The notes beneath the pieces are model-generated. The model made no database searches. It was not told where the DNA came from and worked only from the letters and a program-made list of their open reading frames with translations. A DNA stretch of 64,000 bases, from positions 3,968,001 to 4,032,000 of the forward strand of contig JAETXT010000002.1 of assembly GCA_019188255.1 (NCBI GenBank). The letters are read 5' to 3'. The DNA is from Verticillium longisporum. Its lineage: Eukaryota; Ascomycota; Sordariomycetes; Glomerellales; Plectosphaerellaceae. Position 1 is the stretch's first letter, and each line of letters begins with the position of its first letter. The translations under genes and the position numbers were made by a program. This document shows positions 12,366-27,229 of this stretch, piece after piece.

Positions 12366-13060
12366 TATAGGAGATAGGGTCTTAAAACCCTTCTAATAGC
12401 TAGAATAAAAGCTAAACTATATTAATATCTATACTATTAGAAAGAGAAAAAGCGGAGCTATATAATAGTATATCTTTTACACGATTCTGTAGAGCTATTA
12501 AGTAGTAATAACCGTTTAACTTCTCTTATCTCTTATTAGCTTAGCTTATAAGGTAGAATAGAACTAACTCTACTTCCCCGTAGATCTAGAGGTAGCCTAT
12601 ACGCCTTATCTACGCTTAGCCCCTAAGGGTTGTTCTATTAGATATAGAGCAATTCCCTTACTTTACTTTTTAAGGTTTTTAGAATAAAAATATATCTTTA
12701 TTTTTAAGTAAAATCGTTACTTCCTATTATATAGTAATTCCTATCGAATTTTAATGCCCTTAACTATTATAAATAGATACTCTTCTAGATAGGCCTTACT
12801 TCCCTTAGAGTTAATCCGAGTACTTATATTAACTTAATCGGAAAACGCCTATCTCCGTTCTTATCGAAAAATATACTATTCTATAGCTAAAAATCAGGGC
12901 TACTGAGACCGTTGATCCGTCCCTTCCTCCAACGCTTCCTTCCTAAGATATAACGACTTCTATCTCTCCCTTCTTCTTATACTCCTTAATTAATTTATCT
13001 CTCTATAATCCCTTTATCTATTAAGATAATATTACCTTTAGTTATTGCCTAGAATATAGA
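12366..13060 (+). repeat. Repeat E (LTR-like, ~0.7 kb)
   Basis: The unit starts tataggagataggg and ends near ttgcctagaacctaga in its better preserved copies. It recurs forward at 37,499-38,195, in reverse at about 14,265-14,990, and as pieces at 9,744-9,890 and 40,815-41,110. Ends compatible with TG...CA before RIP suggest an LTR, but I found no internal region between two direct copies. One part (around 12,895-12,930) keeps CA and TG and is less mutated. Confidence 0.6.
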
Positions 13061-13064
13061 CTAA

Positions 13065-14255
13065 TATATATAAATATAGGCTCTCTAAGGTTATAGGTAT
13101 TATTAATTTATATCCTAATTAATCCAAAGCTCTCTCTAGCTCTAATTAGAAGTATATATAGATTATAGTCTATTAGAATAATATTTAAGTACTCTTTATA
13201 GTAGTATTAATAAGTAATAAACTAATAGAGACCTAATTCTATAATATTATAGAATAGCTTTATAATATAAAAGACGATCCCTTTTAAGTATCTCTATTAT
13301 AGCTCTTTAGGAATATATAGGAGAACGTTATATAATAGATCTATAATACTCTAAATATAAGCTTAATTTATATCCTAGAGTATTAGTTAATGGTTATATT
13401 ATTATAGTATTAATATAATTGCTAGGATTAGCTATTAACTATAGTATATAATTATAGGCAATTATATTAATAGTATTATCTTTGAATTATTATATTCTTA
13501 AACTATTAATCTTAACTTCTTATAAGAGGCTTAAGGAAGACCTTTTACTTCTCTTATTAAGCGACATTTAAAGATCTTAATACTTAGGAGGTTAGATCTC
13601 CTAATTAATAAGATTATTCTAGCTATTAAGAATAAATCGATTTCCTCTTAATTAGACTATTTTAATAGCTTCCTAGGGGTTATTATTCTACTTTTATTAA
13701 ATAGTTAAATAGATAGGTCGTAACCCTATTATTCCCTCTTGATAATAAATTAGTATTCGACCTCTAAAGTTCTAATTATATTATTCTTATTATTTATTAA
13801 ATCTATTTATAATAGATTTATAGAATTTATTAACTTCCTAGGTCTCCTTAATTATTATAATAGAATCGCTTCTAAGTATTTAAATAGTTTTAAAGTATTT
13901 AGAGTTCGAATTATTATTATTCCCTTAACCTCCTAATCTAGCGATCTATTATATAGCTTAATATATATTCCTCTAAACCCTATTAAGCTATTAATTATAT
14001 TAACTATAATTACTATATTAGAAACCGAGATAACTTTATAAGGACCTATCTATTTCTCCTATTCTTTAAATATAAGAACTTTGCTTCCTAGCTCTAGGGT
14101 TCTTAGTAAGAGCTATTTAGTATTTAATCTATTATAGGTTTTAAGAGTATTATAATCTTATACTTAGCGATTATCTTTTAAATCTCTATTATTACTTTAT
14201 TAACTACTTTAATATATTATATCTAGTTTATAATAAATATTATATTAATAGTTAT
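13065..14255 (-). mobile_element. Copia family B fragment (reverse)
   Basis: This stretch is the reverse complement of roughly 21,900-22,860 of the copia B copy, that is the end of integrase and part of the RT region. It lies between a forward and a reverse copy of repeat E. It is RIP-mutated and non-coding. Confidence 0.7.
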
Positions 14256-14264
14256 TATTCTAGG

Positions 14265-14990
14265 TTCTAGGTAATAACCGAAGGCAATATTATCTTAATA
14301 GATAAAGGGATAATAGAGAGATAAATAGATAAAGGGATAATAGAGAGATAAATAGATAAAGGGATATAAGAGTAAGAGAGAGATAGAAGTTATTATATCT
14401 CGAGAAGGAGGCGTTGAATGGAGAAGCGGATTAAAGATCTTAGTAGCCCTGATTTCTAGCTATAGAATGATATAGTCTTTAATAGGGACGGAGGTAGGCG
14501 GTATTAGAAGAAATTAATATAAGTACTCGGATTAATCCTAAGGGAGGTATAGCCTATCTTAGAAGATATCTATTTATAATAGTTAAGGGTATTAAAATTA
14601 GATAGGAATTACTATATAATAGGAAGTAACGATTTTACTTAAAAATAAAGATATATTATTATTATAAAAACCTTAAAAAGTAGAGTAGGGGAATTGCTCT
14701 ATATCTAATAGACTAACCTTTAAGGGCTAAGCGTAGATAAGGCGTATAGGCTACTTCTAGATCTCCGGGGAAGTGGAGTCGGTTCTACTCTAGTTTATAA
14801 GCTAAGCTAATAAGAGATAAGAGAAGTTAAACGGTTATTATTACTTAATAGTTCTATAGAATCGTATAAAGAATATAATATTATATAGCCCCGCTTTTTC
14901 TCTTTCTAATAATATAGATATTAATATAGTTTAGCTTTTATTTTAGCTATTAGAAGGGTTATAAGACCCTATCTCCCTATACCCCTTTAT
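14265..14990 (-). repeat. Repeat E, reverse copy
   Basis: Reverse complement of 12,366-13,060, so the two copies form an inverted pair around a copia B fragment. This copy carries an expanded short tandem repeat at 14,301-14,366 that is single in the other copies. Confidence 0.65.
14301..14366. repeat. 27-bp tandem repeat, ~2.4 units
   Basis: The unit begins gataaagggataatagag and is repeated from 14,301, 14,328 and (partial) 14,355. Other copies of repeat E have only one unit, so this is a local expansion. Confidence 0.85.
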
Positions 14991-15039
14991 AAAGTAGTAT
15001 ATATATAGTTATATAGATATATTAGCTTATAGTAAAATA

Positions 15040-18000
15040 AATAGGTATATAGAGGAAAAAATGTAAAACCTTATAGTATTTTTATTTCTAGGGAAAAGAT
15101 TAAACCCTAGAGTATAGAAAACAAATATAATTATATATTATATTATTATAGGAAAAATAATTAGACAAAAAGCCTATAAATATTTAATTTTAAGTATTTT
15201 ATTATAATTAAGCTATTTATAGTTTATAGGTATAGTATTTAAATTATTTATCTATATATATCTATATAGAATATTATATAGAATCTTATCTAAGCGTTTA
15301 ATAAGAATATCTAAAATATTATATTAAGTATATATATAAAAAAGCTATATTTTATTATCTTTTAATAGATTTCAATAATAGCGAAATTGCCTATCTATAT
15401 ATTTAACTCTTTTATAAAATTCAGGGTTTTTAATTATTTTCTTAGCGCTTTCGTTATCTATTAATAAAGTAGGTATTCTAGGTTTATTTAAACCTAGGCC
15501 TTTAGATATCTTAGAAAATATTAAAAGAATATATATAGCTTCTTTAGAGGCCTCGTATAGGGCTATATATTTACCTTTATAAGTAGATAAAGCTACTACC
15601 TTTTATTTAGCTAATATCTAGCTTATAGGGTTATTTATTCCTAAATAGAATATATATCTAGAGGTAGAAGTTCTATCTTCTATTATATTACTCTAGCTAG
15701 AATTACTATACCCTATTATATTTAAGGGTTCATTATAGATATATATTTTACCTACATCTAGATATTTATTTAAATAAGCTTATATTCTATTTAAAGTAAT
15801 AAAATACTCTTTAGAGGGATTACTTATATATCTAGAATATCTATTTACCGAATAGATAATGTTAGGTCTACTATATAAGGCTAAATATAATAAAGAGCCT
15901 ATTTCCTATTAATATTATAGGATTTCTAAGTTTTTAGCTTATTATAAGTTAAGTATTAAAGCTATTTTAGATATACTAAGTATATCTACTAATCTTAAAT
16001 TTAATTTATTATATTTTATAAGAATTTTATCGTAATAGGCCTTTTAGGATATATATAAAAGCTTTTCTTCTTTATTTATAATTATTTCATTACTTAAAAA
16101 GGTATCAATTAGTCCTAAATCTTTAAGACTTAATATATTTTAAAGTTTAGCTTATATAATAGATATTATTTTAGCTATTTTAGCTATTATAATTATATCG
16201 TTAATATAATAGAGTAGTATAGCCTTTAAGGTAAAATAAATACCCTTAAATTAGATTCTAATACTTTAAAACCTAGGCCATTTAAAGCCTTATGTAAATA
16301 TTTATACTAGAGTCTAGGGGACTATTTTAAACTATATAAAGCTTTCTTTAATTTATATATATAATTTTCCTTAATAGAAAAACTAATAGATTAAATAATA
16401 TATATATCTTTATCGATATTTATATAAATAAATATATTATTAATATCTAGCTATTTAAAATCCTAGCTTAGATTTAGACTTAATATAAAAGCTAGCCTAT
16501 AGCCTTTAAGTCTATATATAATACTAAAGGACTCTAAGTAATCTATTTTAATAATTTAGTTAAATCCCTAAACTACCTATCTAGCTTTATATTTTATTAG
16601 ATTCTTATTTAAATTATACTTTATTTTATAAACCTATCTACCACCTAGTATATTAGCCTCTTTAGGTAGGGTATTTTTATTAATTAAAGATTAAGTAGAT
16701 TATTCTATTAATTATTAAAATTCTAACTTTATAGCTTTATTCTAATTATCTTTATTAAAGCTATTTATAGCTTTACTATAAATAGTAGGTTCCTCTATAT
16801 TATTTATACTAAGGATATAGTTCTAGCCTAGAAAGTTAAAGGAACTTCCTAATAATATATCCGATATATTTAATAAATCGGCCGATTCTATATATATATA
16901 GTCTTTAGGGTTCTAAATTTTAAGAAGCTTTATAGTTATATTAGGGTTATTATTATTATTATTATTATTACCTTTAGCTAGAAGCAAAGCTATTATCTTA
17001 TTTATTTCTAAATCAAATAATTTAAGGTCTTCTAAAATAGGAAGATCCGTTTCTATAATTAAAGGTATAGGAGTAATAAATTTATTTTCTAATATATATA
17101 TATCCTTAATCTAGAGGACCTTTCTAGTTTAAGTATTATATATTTTATAATTATATTTATCTATACCTATTAAAATAGATTTACTAGCTCTTTTATCTAG
17201 TTTCTTCTAAAGAGGTTCCTTATTTTTATAATAGGCTATAGAACTTTATATTTTTATATTATCTATATTAGGTATTTTATTTTCTTTTAATTTATAAGGG
17301 GTTTTAAACCCTATAGAGCTATTAGGAGTTCTATTATATATATATATAGCTATATAGGCTATATCTCCCTATAGATATAGAGGTGATCCTAAGTAGAAAA
17401 TTAAGGACCTTAATTTATCTATTATAGTCCTTATAGCTCGTTTAATAAACCCTTAGGGTTTATATATATAAAGTAGTTTAAGTTATATATTTTACTCCTA
17501 TAAGCGTATTTTTAATACTTTTATTTATAAATTCTTTACTATTATTAATATATACTTCCTTTATAGTATAATTAAGCTTATTATTTTCTATTTCTTTATA
17601 GAATCTATTAAGCTTTTTAGAAACTAATTCTTCTAATTTATTAAATAATAAGAATATCTAGATATATTTAATATATTTATCTTTAATAAATAAAATCCAT
17701 TTTTAATTATTATAAGTAATAAGGGTAATGGGCCCTACTGAATCTAAATATAAGTTTTCTAGATATATATAATCCTTATATTTATTATAGGATATTTTAT
17801 TTATTATATTAATAAATTTACCTCTTTTATAGGCTTTATAATTTTCTATTTTATATATAGTTATAATATCTATAAGCCTTTATTATATAGATTTAAGGGC
17901 TTTAATATTATAGTAAGTAACTCGGGTATATAAAGTATAAGCCTCTTCTAAAGATATTATAATATTAGATTTTAATCGATTCTAAATCCTTATTTTATAT

Positions 18001-18116
18001 ATATTAGAATATATATTCCTCTACTTTAATTCCTATTTATTCCTAAGCCTATTATATCTATTATTTTAAAGATTATTAAATAGAGTTCGAATTCTATATT
18101 TATTTATAGGCTTTTT
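15040..18116 (-). mobile_element. Second Ty1/copia family (D) relic, minus strand
   Basis: Read on the minus strand from about 18,000 down to 15,360 this gives integrase, reverse transcriptase and RNase H in copia order. The RNase H region (about 15,360-15,900) reads, through stops, as SRYIF...NPISWILAKQ...VALSTYKGKYIAL...EASKEAIYI, close to the copia consensus. The RT active site at about 16,175-16,215 reads YIND where YVDD is expected, a G-to-A type loss typical of RIP. It differs from family B in sequence. The 5' side is cut at 18,116 by a family B LTR. The AT-rich stretch at 15,040-15,350 may be its 3' LTR, but I cannot define it. Confidence 0.7.
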
Positions 18117-18405
18117 TATTAAATTAATATTAGGGGATTACCTAGGTCGGTAATTACTATATAGAATTTACTAATATAGTAATTACTAGGGCTAGGATTT
18201 ATAGCTCTTAGGAGTACGTAATTTATAGCTTATATAATCGGTAAATTAAATAGATATATCTAATTTATATAGATAATAGTAATTTAGAGAAAAAGTATTA
18301 ATAATTATTATAAATCTTATATTACCTACTTTACCTATTTAGAGCTCTTAAATATAGCTAAAGTAATAAATTAGGGTTTATATAAATAGTAAAGCCCTCT
18401 TAATA
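18117..18405 (+). repeat. Copia family B 5' LTR (copy B2)
   Basis: A 289-bp LTR matching 25,308-25,595 at the other end of the element. It is preceded by a T-run from the family D relic. The 5 bp outside it (ttttt) do not match the 5 bp after the 3' LTR (gttaa). Confidence 0.8.
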
Positions 18406-21400
18406 TTAATTAGTGTTACCTTTAATATAATATAGAATAGCTAGAGCTAGAGAAGTTAAGATTAATCCTATAAATAGTAAATTTACTATACGTAAGTTTA
18501 TCGATTACGCTTTATAAGTAATCGTAAGAGTACTATTTACTTTAAGTATTTTAAGACTCTTATAAGAGCTTAATAATAGAGAAACTATCTATTACGTAAT
18601 CTATAGGAGTATTATCTACTTTAAGTATCTTAGGACTCCTATATTTAAGATTACTACCTAAGCTATATTATTAGCTATTAACCTAATAAATGAAGCTCTA
18701 TAGAATAATTAATTAGCTATAATAGAGCTTTAATAAAAATTAACGATAATAAGCTCCTCGGATTATAATAATAGCTCTATAATAGAGCTAGAGAGCGCTA
18801 AAAAGATATAATAAGAGTTCGATAATATTTTAAAGGAACTCGGAATATTATATTTAATATAAAAGGTTAAGAAGGGTCTCGATATTAACTTTATCGTTAA
18901 TAGAGTAGAATTATAATTCCTTAGATTATTAGATTTAGTATCTATAGATCTTAAGAGTATTTAGATCCTTAAAATAATAAGCGTATATAGGACTATTAAG
19001 GGAGTTTACCTCCTAGAAGTATTTATTAAAGACTTCTAGGGCTAGATTAAAGAGGACTTTAATTCTTATAATATAATAATTACTTAAGCGCTAAAGGTAT
19101 ATTTAATAGAATATAGGATCCCTTTTCTAGGAATAATAAATACTAAGACGTTAAAGAGGTTAGTCCTAATACTTTTATAGGAAAAGATACCCGATATAAT
19201 AGAATCGATTATTATTAATTAGGATTTAGTATTCTAAAGAGTAAAGGAATAGCGAGACTAGTAGGATAATAAGTAATAATCTATAAAGAATACTTAGCTA
19301 TCTTAAATCTAAAAACTATAAATAGGGAGGATAGATCCCTAATAGCCCCTAATTCTAGAGTTATCTAATTAATAGAGTAAATAATCTAATTAATAAAAGA
19401 TTATACTTTAATTATAAAGAAATAAAACCTTACCTCTAAATAGTATTTAGAACTTATTAGCTTAGTATTATACTCTACCCCTATATAAATTAGTAAATTT
19501 ATTAATTAATAGAGCGATAATTAAGTAATTTATATTATTCTAGAATAAGGAGAGTAATTATTCTAAGGAGACCTATAATATCCTTAATAATAAAATATAT
19601 ATCTTTATAGACGTTTACGAACTATTATAAATCTATTATATATAGCTGTATATATTCTTCTTAAATATACTTTTAAAGTATATATAAACTTTCTTCTTAG
19701 AAAATATAAATTAGAATATAGGACTCTATCAAATATATTTAATAATTAAATAATAATTCGATTTAGAGATTAATAAAATATAATATTATATAGATTAGAG
19801 CTTAATAACGTTCTATTCTATAATAATATAAGCTAATAATATAGGAAAGCTATAAATAGAAGTTCTTTAAATCTTTCTAGATAGGCTTTAATAATATTAG
19901 AAAATATTTAGCCCTATATTTAAAGAAGAGATTTATCTCTATATAAATACTCTAAGGGCAATTTAAAGTATCTTAGAGCTAAAGATTATATTAATAAAGC
20001 TAGAACGATCTTTTAATATATTATCTATATAGTTTAAGAGTATATTAAAGGTAGAGGAGAATATTAGAATACTTAGGTACTTCTATATTAATAGATATTA
20101 TAAGAGCGGGTATTGCTAAGCTAATAGAAGGGGAGATCGTAGAGAGTAGTTAATACGTAGAATTAATAATCGTTAACTATCTAGAATTCGTAAATACTAG
20201 ATATACTCTAAACTAGATTATAGATCGACGAAGTATTCTCCTAAAGAATAATAATATTTAAAAGAATAATAGAAATATATATAGGAAGTATATAAGGATT
20301 AATAGAAGGGATATTATTAATTTTTAATAATAATAGAACCTATTAAGAGCTCGGAATTAGATAATCCTATTTCCGAAAACTAGGAGTAGATAATATTTAT
20401 AAATCTAATCCTAAGAGCGAACTAATAAATACCTATATTATATATTTCTTAGTAAATAAATCGTTTTAATATAGAATTAAGGGGAATGGTTTGAAAGCTA
20501 AAATAGTAGCTCCGATAAAGTAGCTCTTTATTTAATATTAGATTAATAATACTTCTACTTAGTATAATATTATCCTTAATATAAGTATAATATCGGTTTC
20601 TAGAATAGGAGCTTTATAAATAAGGGCCCTAATAGCCCTAATACTAAGCCTAATAGTTAATAAATAGGGAATAGGGGCTAGAATAAGATTCGGAGTAGGA
20701 AATCCTATTTCTATAATAGAGGAGATTATTATTCTAATATTAATTAGGAGAATTATATTCTATATTATCCTAATAAATACCTTATTCCTATTTTACATTA
20801 AGGATATAAACGATCTTAGAATCTATTTAGATAATATATATAATAAGCTAGTAAAGTATATTAAGGAGATCTAAGAGCGTACGCCTATTTTTCGTAAATA
20901 GGGCTACTTATAGTTCTTCCTAGATACGAAGACCTATACTAGCTCTAGGATTATATATATAATAGGGATAGAGAGCGATAGAGTAGTATTTCTAATAGAA
21001 GTAGAGCTCTAATATATTTATAAGTAATTTAGTTATCTATCTATAGAGAAGCTATGGAATCTATTCTAGAGAGTAGACTAAGACGTAAATCGGGATACTC
21101 TAGAGCTAATAAACTACTTCTGCTATTATTATTAGATTAAAGGGAAGTCTCTATAATACTTTAAGTTTACTTTAAAATTAGATATTAATTTTAATTACGA
21201 TATTTTAATCGATATTATATACTTAGATAGAAAGCCTATTCTTTATATAATCGATATAAATATAGGATTCTAGTCTATAACTTTTATTCCTAATTTTATA
21301 GCTTATGTAATATAGGAAGCTCTTAAGAGGTACTAGTTAGATATATACCTTAGGCCTCTAGATATCGTAACTATTAATACTAGAATGAACTTTACCTCTA

Positions 21401-24400
21401 TAGAGTTTAAAGTAGAGGTACGCCTCCTAGGTATAACCTACTTTAGATCCCTATAGAGGCCTATTAGTTAATCGGTAAGGTTAAGAGCTATTATAAGCTA
21501 ATATATAGAGCGTACGAGATCTTAAAAGTAGAGTCTTACGATATAAGCCTAGAATCGCTACTTTAAAGAGCTATAAAGGTAATAAATGATACTATTAAGC
21601 TTAATAGATTAATGCCTATATTATTTATATTCGGGGCGATACCTAGGATTACCGCTAACTTAGCGCTTACTACGACCTAAGCGTAGTACGCTAAAGCGGT
21701 TAATAAAGTAATAGTAGAGCTTTAGCGAATAATCGCTAAGCGGAAGGTTAATAATGCTCTTAATACCTATAATAGACTAGATATTAAGTAATTACTACCG
21801 AGATCGCGAGAGCTAGGAAGCGACGTTCTTATATTCCGAGAGTAGGAGAAATAGACTAATCCTTATAAGGTTATATCGGTTTCTAATATAGTAATTATAA
21901 TCGAAATAATTAATAGCCTAATAGAGTTTAGAGGAATATATATTAAGCTATATAATAGATTACTAGATTAATAAACTAGGGAGATAATAGTAGTTCGAAC
22001 TCTAAAGACGCTAGAACTATTTAAGTACTTAGAGCTAATTCTACTACGACGATATAGGAGACCTAGGAAGTTAATAAATACTACGAATCTATTATAAGCG
22101 GCTTTTATAGATCGTAAGAATAGTACGACCGGGACTTTATAGATCGAGCGCTAATTTATTATTAAAAGGGAATAATAGGGGTACGATCTAGCTATTTAAT
22201 TATATAATAAAAGTAGAATAACGACCCCTAGGAAGCTATTTAAATAGTTTAATTAGGAGGAAATCGATTTACTCCTAATAGCTAGAATCATCGTACCGAT
22301 TAGGAGATCTATATTTCCTAGTATTAAGATCTTTAGATACTAGCTTATAAGAGAGGTAAAAGGCCTCCCTTAAGCTTTATATAAGAAGTTAAGATTAGTA
22401 GTTTAAGGATATAGTAATTAGGAGAAGATAACCCTATTAACGTAATCGCTTACGATTATATACTATAATTAATAACTAATCCTAGCGATTACCCTAACGC
22501 TATAGGAATGTAGCTATTAATTAATATTCTATAATATTAATTAAGCCTATACTTAGAACGCTCTAGATCTATTATATAATATTCTCCTATATATTCCTAA
22601 GGAGCTATAGTATAGATACCCCGATAGAATCGTCTTCTGTATTATAAAGCTATTCTATAGTATTATAGAATTAGGTCTCTATTCGTTTATAACCTATTAG
22701 CGCTATTATAGAGAGCACTTAAACGCTATTCTAATAGGCTATAATCTATATTTACTTCTAACTAGAGCTAGAGAGAGCTTTAGATTAATTGGAATATAGA
22801 TTAATAATACCCTTAACCTTAGAGAGCCTACGTTTATATAAAAGGAATAAATAGAGCTCGAAAGCGATAGCTTCTAATAGGATCTAATAGCGTCTTTAAC
22901 GGTTATATTATTAAAGTTAGAATTAAAGATCTTACGATTTAATAGAAAGGCTAAAATAATCGCCTAGAGCTAGTAACCCTAGGGATAGCGAGCTTAGAGT
23001 AGGAATATATTACCTAGAGAGCCCGTAGTATTTATATTACTTTAACCTATTAACTAGAGGTAGCCTTCGATTTCTCTATTATAGCCTAAGCTAAGAACCT
23101 ATAGGAGGACGACTTTAAACGGCTTAATAAATATATATAATAGTAGATCGCTAACGTAGGCCGTAGCCTAAATTATATACGCCTAGATCTCTTAATAGCC
23201 TAACTTTACGTATTTATTAATAGCTCCTTCGCTAATAATAAGGACCTAAGTTTATAGATCGGATTTATTATCCTCCTTAATAATAAACGTTCCTACGATT
23301 AGGAGAACGCCTTTATAGTATATAGTAATATCCTCTATTAGTAATCTATTAAATATAAATAGGTTATATATTTAGTTCTAGCTAATAAGGTCTATAAGAT
23401 AGTTAGCGGCTTTAATATAGCTTATATCCTTAAATAGACGCTCTAAGAGATCTATAAACGCTTAGAACTACCGCTCCTACGGATAGTTATCTATACTAAT
23501 AGCTACTCGCTCTATTAATACTTAGTTTAACTAAGCGCGATAATACAGAAATGCTTAATAATAGATCTTATAGCATTATAGTAAAGCTACGAAGAATGCG
23601 AAGTCGACGAAATTCGTTAGATTACTAGAGGCAATAACCCTATAGATTCAATAATTAAAGGAGCGCTAAATTAAGTACTAGAAGCGCTAATAAGCTCTAA
23701 CGAAGTTATAATTAGGATTAAAGGATAAATTAAATATTAAGAAAAGAATAATTAAGGGGTAAAAATAATTAATATTAGTAAAAATATAGTAAAGCCTAAA
23801 AATAAATACCCTAGAAGTAAAAACGACGACGCTACGATTAATAAAATAGTAAAGTAATTACTCTATAAAGTAGACTAAGCCTCGGAATCTAAAGAATCCG
23901 AGTTTAATTACTCTAGCGAGTCCTATTAGAGGTAGTTAAAGAGCTATAGAGCTATAGCCCGCCTAGCTACTATACGGTCGGTATTATAAAGATTATCGAG
24001 GTCCTTATTAGGGTCGTTACCCCTTTTCGCCTCCTCCTCCTTAGCGATCATTAATATACCTTTTATAATAATACGTTACTTCTCTATATCCTGTATCCCC
24101 TATTAGCTAATCGTATAATTAGATAATTAAGGAAATAATAAAAAAAAGAGCTTATTAATTTATTATTCTTATCTTAAATAGCTAAAAACTTTATAATAGG
24201 CTTAAATACCCTAATTAGATTATAAATAATAATCGTTAAAGCTATAGATATTAGAAAAATAGAGATCGTAGAAGCTTATATTAGTTTATAAAAGTACTTA
24301 GAAGTATATTTATAGTAATAGGAACCCTTAAGCTCTAAATTATAGTATATACTATTGATACTAATTTCAATTTACTTACTAGTAAAATAAGATTTTAAGT

Positions 24401-25307
24401 ACTTTAAATAGGGGACTTTATAAATATTACTATATATATATATTATATCCTAGATTAATAGCTCCTATAATTAATATTAACTAGGTTCTTACGCTTTACT
24501 ACTCTCTTAGCGGGAGGGGTAATAAGTATAGGGGCTTTACGCTTAAGCGGTATTATTAAGGCTAGGATAAGAGAAAAAGAGAGAGAGAGAGAGTAATAAA
24601 AATAGGGATTTAATAATCGTCGGAGCTCTAAAATAATAGATTAAGCTAACTAATCTTAAAAATAAAGAATCGTTATAGGGAAGAGGGAAAATAAAAGGAA
24701 TAGAGTTACTATAACTTACTAATTAGATATATAGATCTATAGAATATAGTATTTACTAAATTAGCTTAATAGGATCTATTAATCCTATTTAAGTAATTTA
24801 ATTCTATTATTCCTATTAAGAAAGCTAATAAAAGGGGTAATAATAATTATTCTTCTACCCTCTATTAATATTAGCGATTTAGAGACTTTAGGAGCCTATA
24901 TCTAGCTATTATAAGAGCGCTATTTAATTAGCTATTATACTATTTAAGTACTATTTATTTCCTTTATTAAAGGGTTTAAAAGCTTATTCCTATTATTTAA
25001 CTATAACTTAAATCGTTTCCTTAGAGAGCTATTTAGCGGCTAGTTTAATTGATCCGTAGCGCTAGGGACTAGGGATTTAGCGTTTACGGGAATAGTAATA
25101 TTAAGCCGTATTTTTCCTTATTCTATCTATTATTCTCCTATTATTACTTATTTACTTATTCATTTATTCATTTTATAGATTAGGATAGTAGATCTAATAT
25201 ACTAGAGACTAGAGGATTATAAGCGTATTAGAATAGCTATTAACCTAGGTAATAGAGCCCGATATTAGTCCCTTAGGTAATCCTATCTATAAAGAAAAGA
25301 TAGCTAG
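18406..25307 (+). mobile_element. Nearly full-length Ty1/copia family B element (B2), RIP-inactivated
   Basis: This is the best preserved copia copy in the window. The order is a gag-like region (about 18,500-20,400), integrase (about 20,700-21,950), RT (about 22,080-23,000) and RNase H (about 23,210-23,700). Read through stops, the RNase H part gives phrases close to the fungal copia consensus, such as SSFANNKDLSLQIGFII, TNSYSLY and LIIDLIAL, and the integrase part gives INDTIKLNRLMPILFIFGA. CG dinucleotides are commoner here than in other copies, so RIP is milder, but stops interrupt every frame. A purine-rich tract (aaagaaaagatag, about 25,290) before the 3' LTR may be the polypurine tract. 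No intact ORF remains. Confidence 0.85.
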
Positions 25308-25595
25308 TATTAAACTAATATTAGGGATTACCTAGGTCGGTAATTACTATATAGGATTCACTAATATAGTAATTACCGGGGCTAGGATTTATAGCTCTTA
25401 GGAGTACGTAATTCATAGCTTACGTAATCGATAAATTAGATAGGTATATCTAATTTACATAGGTAGTAGTAATTTAGAGAGATAGTATTAATAATTATTA
25501 TAAGTCTTATATTACCTACCCTACCTATTTAGAGCTCTTAGGTATAGTTAAAGTAATAAATTAGGGTTTATATAAGTAGTAAAGCCCTCTTAATA
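25308..25595 (+). repeat. Copia family B 3' LTR (copy B2)
   Basis: A 288-bp direct repeat of the 5' LTR at 18,117-18,405. It is followed by gttaagctattaag, which is another family B copy in reverse, so B2 lies against an older relative. Confidence 0.8.
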
Positions 25596-27229
25596 GTTAA
25601 GCTATTAAGAGATCTAAGTATATATAATTTAGGCTATAGCCTATATTAGTAATCTACTATTATATATATTTATTAAGCTATTTAAAGTCGTCCTCTTATA
25701 GGTTCTTAGCTTAGGCTATAATAGAGAAATTGAAGGCTATTTCTAATTAATAGATTAAAGTAATATAAGTACTATAAGCTCTCTAAGCGATATATTCCTA
25801 TTCTAAGCTCGCTATCTCTAGGGTTACTAGCTCTAAGTAATTACTTTAGCCTTTCTATTAAATCGTAAGATCTTTAATTCTAATTTTAATAATATAGCTA
25901 TTAAAGACGCTATTAGATCCTATATTAAGGATAGAAATAGGCTTTACCTAGAAGCTAGCGCTTTCGAGCTCTATTTATTCCTTTTATATAAATATAGGCT
26001 CTCCGAGGTTAAAGGTATCGTTAATCTATATCCTAATTAGCTTAAAGCTCTCTCTAGCTCTAGTTAGGAGTAAATATAGATTATAGCCTATTAGAATAGC
26101 ATTTAAGCGCTCTCTATAATAGTATTAATAGGTTATAAACTAATAGAGACCTAATTCTATAATATTATAGAGCGGCTTTATAATATAGAAGACGATTCTA
26201 TTAAAGTATCTATATTATAGCTCCTTAGGAATATATAGGAGAATATTATATAATAGATCTATAGCGCTCTAAATATAAGCTTAATTAATATTATAGAGTA
26301 TTAATTAGTAGCTACGTTATTATAATATTAGGGTAATTACTTCGATTAATCGTTAATTATAATATATAATTATAAGCGACTACGTTAATAGGGTTATCTT
26401 CTCCTAATTACTATATCCTTAAATTATTAATCTTAACTTCTTCTATAGGGCTTAAAGGAGGCTTTTTACTTCTTTTATAAGCTAATATCTAAAGATCTTA
26501 ATACTAGGAAACGTAGATCTCCTAATTAGTATAATTACTCTAGCTACTAGGAGTAAGTCGATTTCCTCCTAATTAGACTATTTAAATAGCTTCCTAGGGG
26601 CCGTTATTCTACTTTTATTACATAATTAAATAGTTAGGTCGTACCTCTATTATTCCCTTTTAATAATAAATTACTACTCGATCTATAAAGTCCTAATTAT
26701 ATTATTCTTATAATCTATAAAAGCTACTTATAATAGATTCGTAGCGTTTATTAACTTCCTAGGTCTTTTATATCGTCGTAATAGAATAAGCTCTAAGTAT
26801 TTAAATAGTTCTAAGGTCTCTAGAATTCAAATTACTATTATCTCCTTAATCTATTAATTTAGCGATCTATTATATAGTTTAATATATATTCCTCTAAACT
26901 CTATTAAACTATTAATTATTTCGATTATAACTATTATATTAGAAATGGATATAACTTTATAGGGACTAGTCTATTTCTCCTATTCTTAGAATATAAGAAT
27001 ATCGCTTCCTAGCTCTAGCGATCTCGGTAATAACTATTTAATATCTAATCTATTATAGATATTAAGAGTATTATTAACCTTCTATTTAGCGATTATTCAC
27101 TGAAGCTCTATTATTACTTTATTAATTACTTTAATATATTATATTTAGGTTATAATAAGCGCTAAGTTAATAGTAATCCTAAGTATTATTCTAAATATAA
27201 ATAGTATAAGTATTAATCTATTACGTCTA
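25596..27229 (-). mobile_element. Copia family B fragment (reverse)
   Basis: Reverse complement of roughly 21,600-23,205 of copy B2 (integrase end, RT, start of RNase H). It is bounded by the B2 3' LTR on the left and by Fot-like copy 2 on the right. On the minus strand it continues the family B element that starts at the LTR 29,638-29,350, with the part equivalent to about 18,666-21,595 missing at the transposon. Confidence 0.75.
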
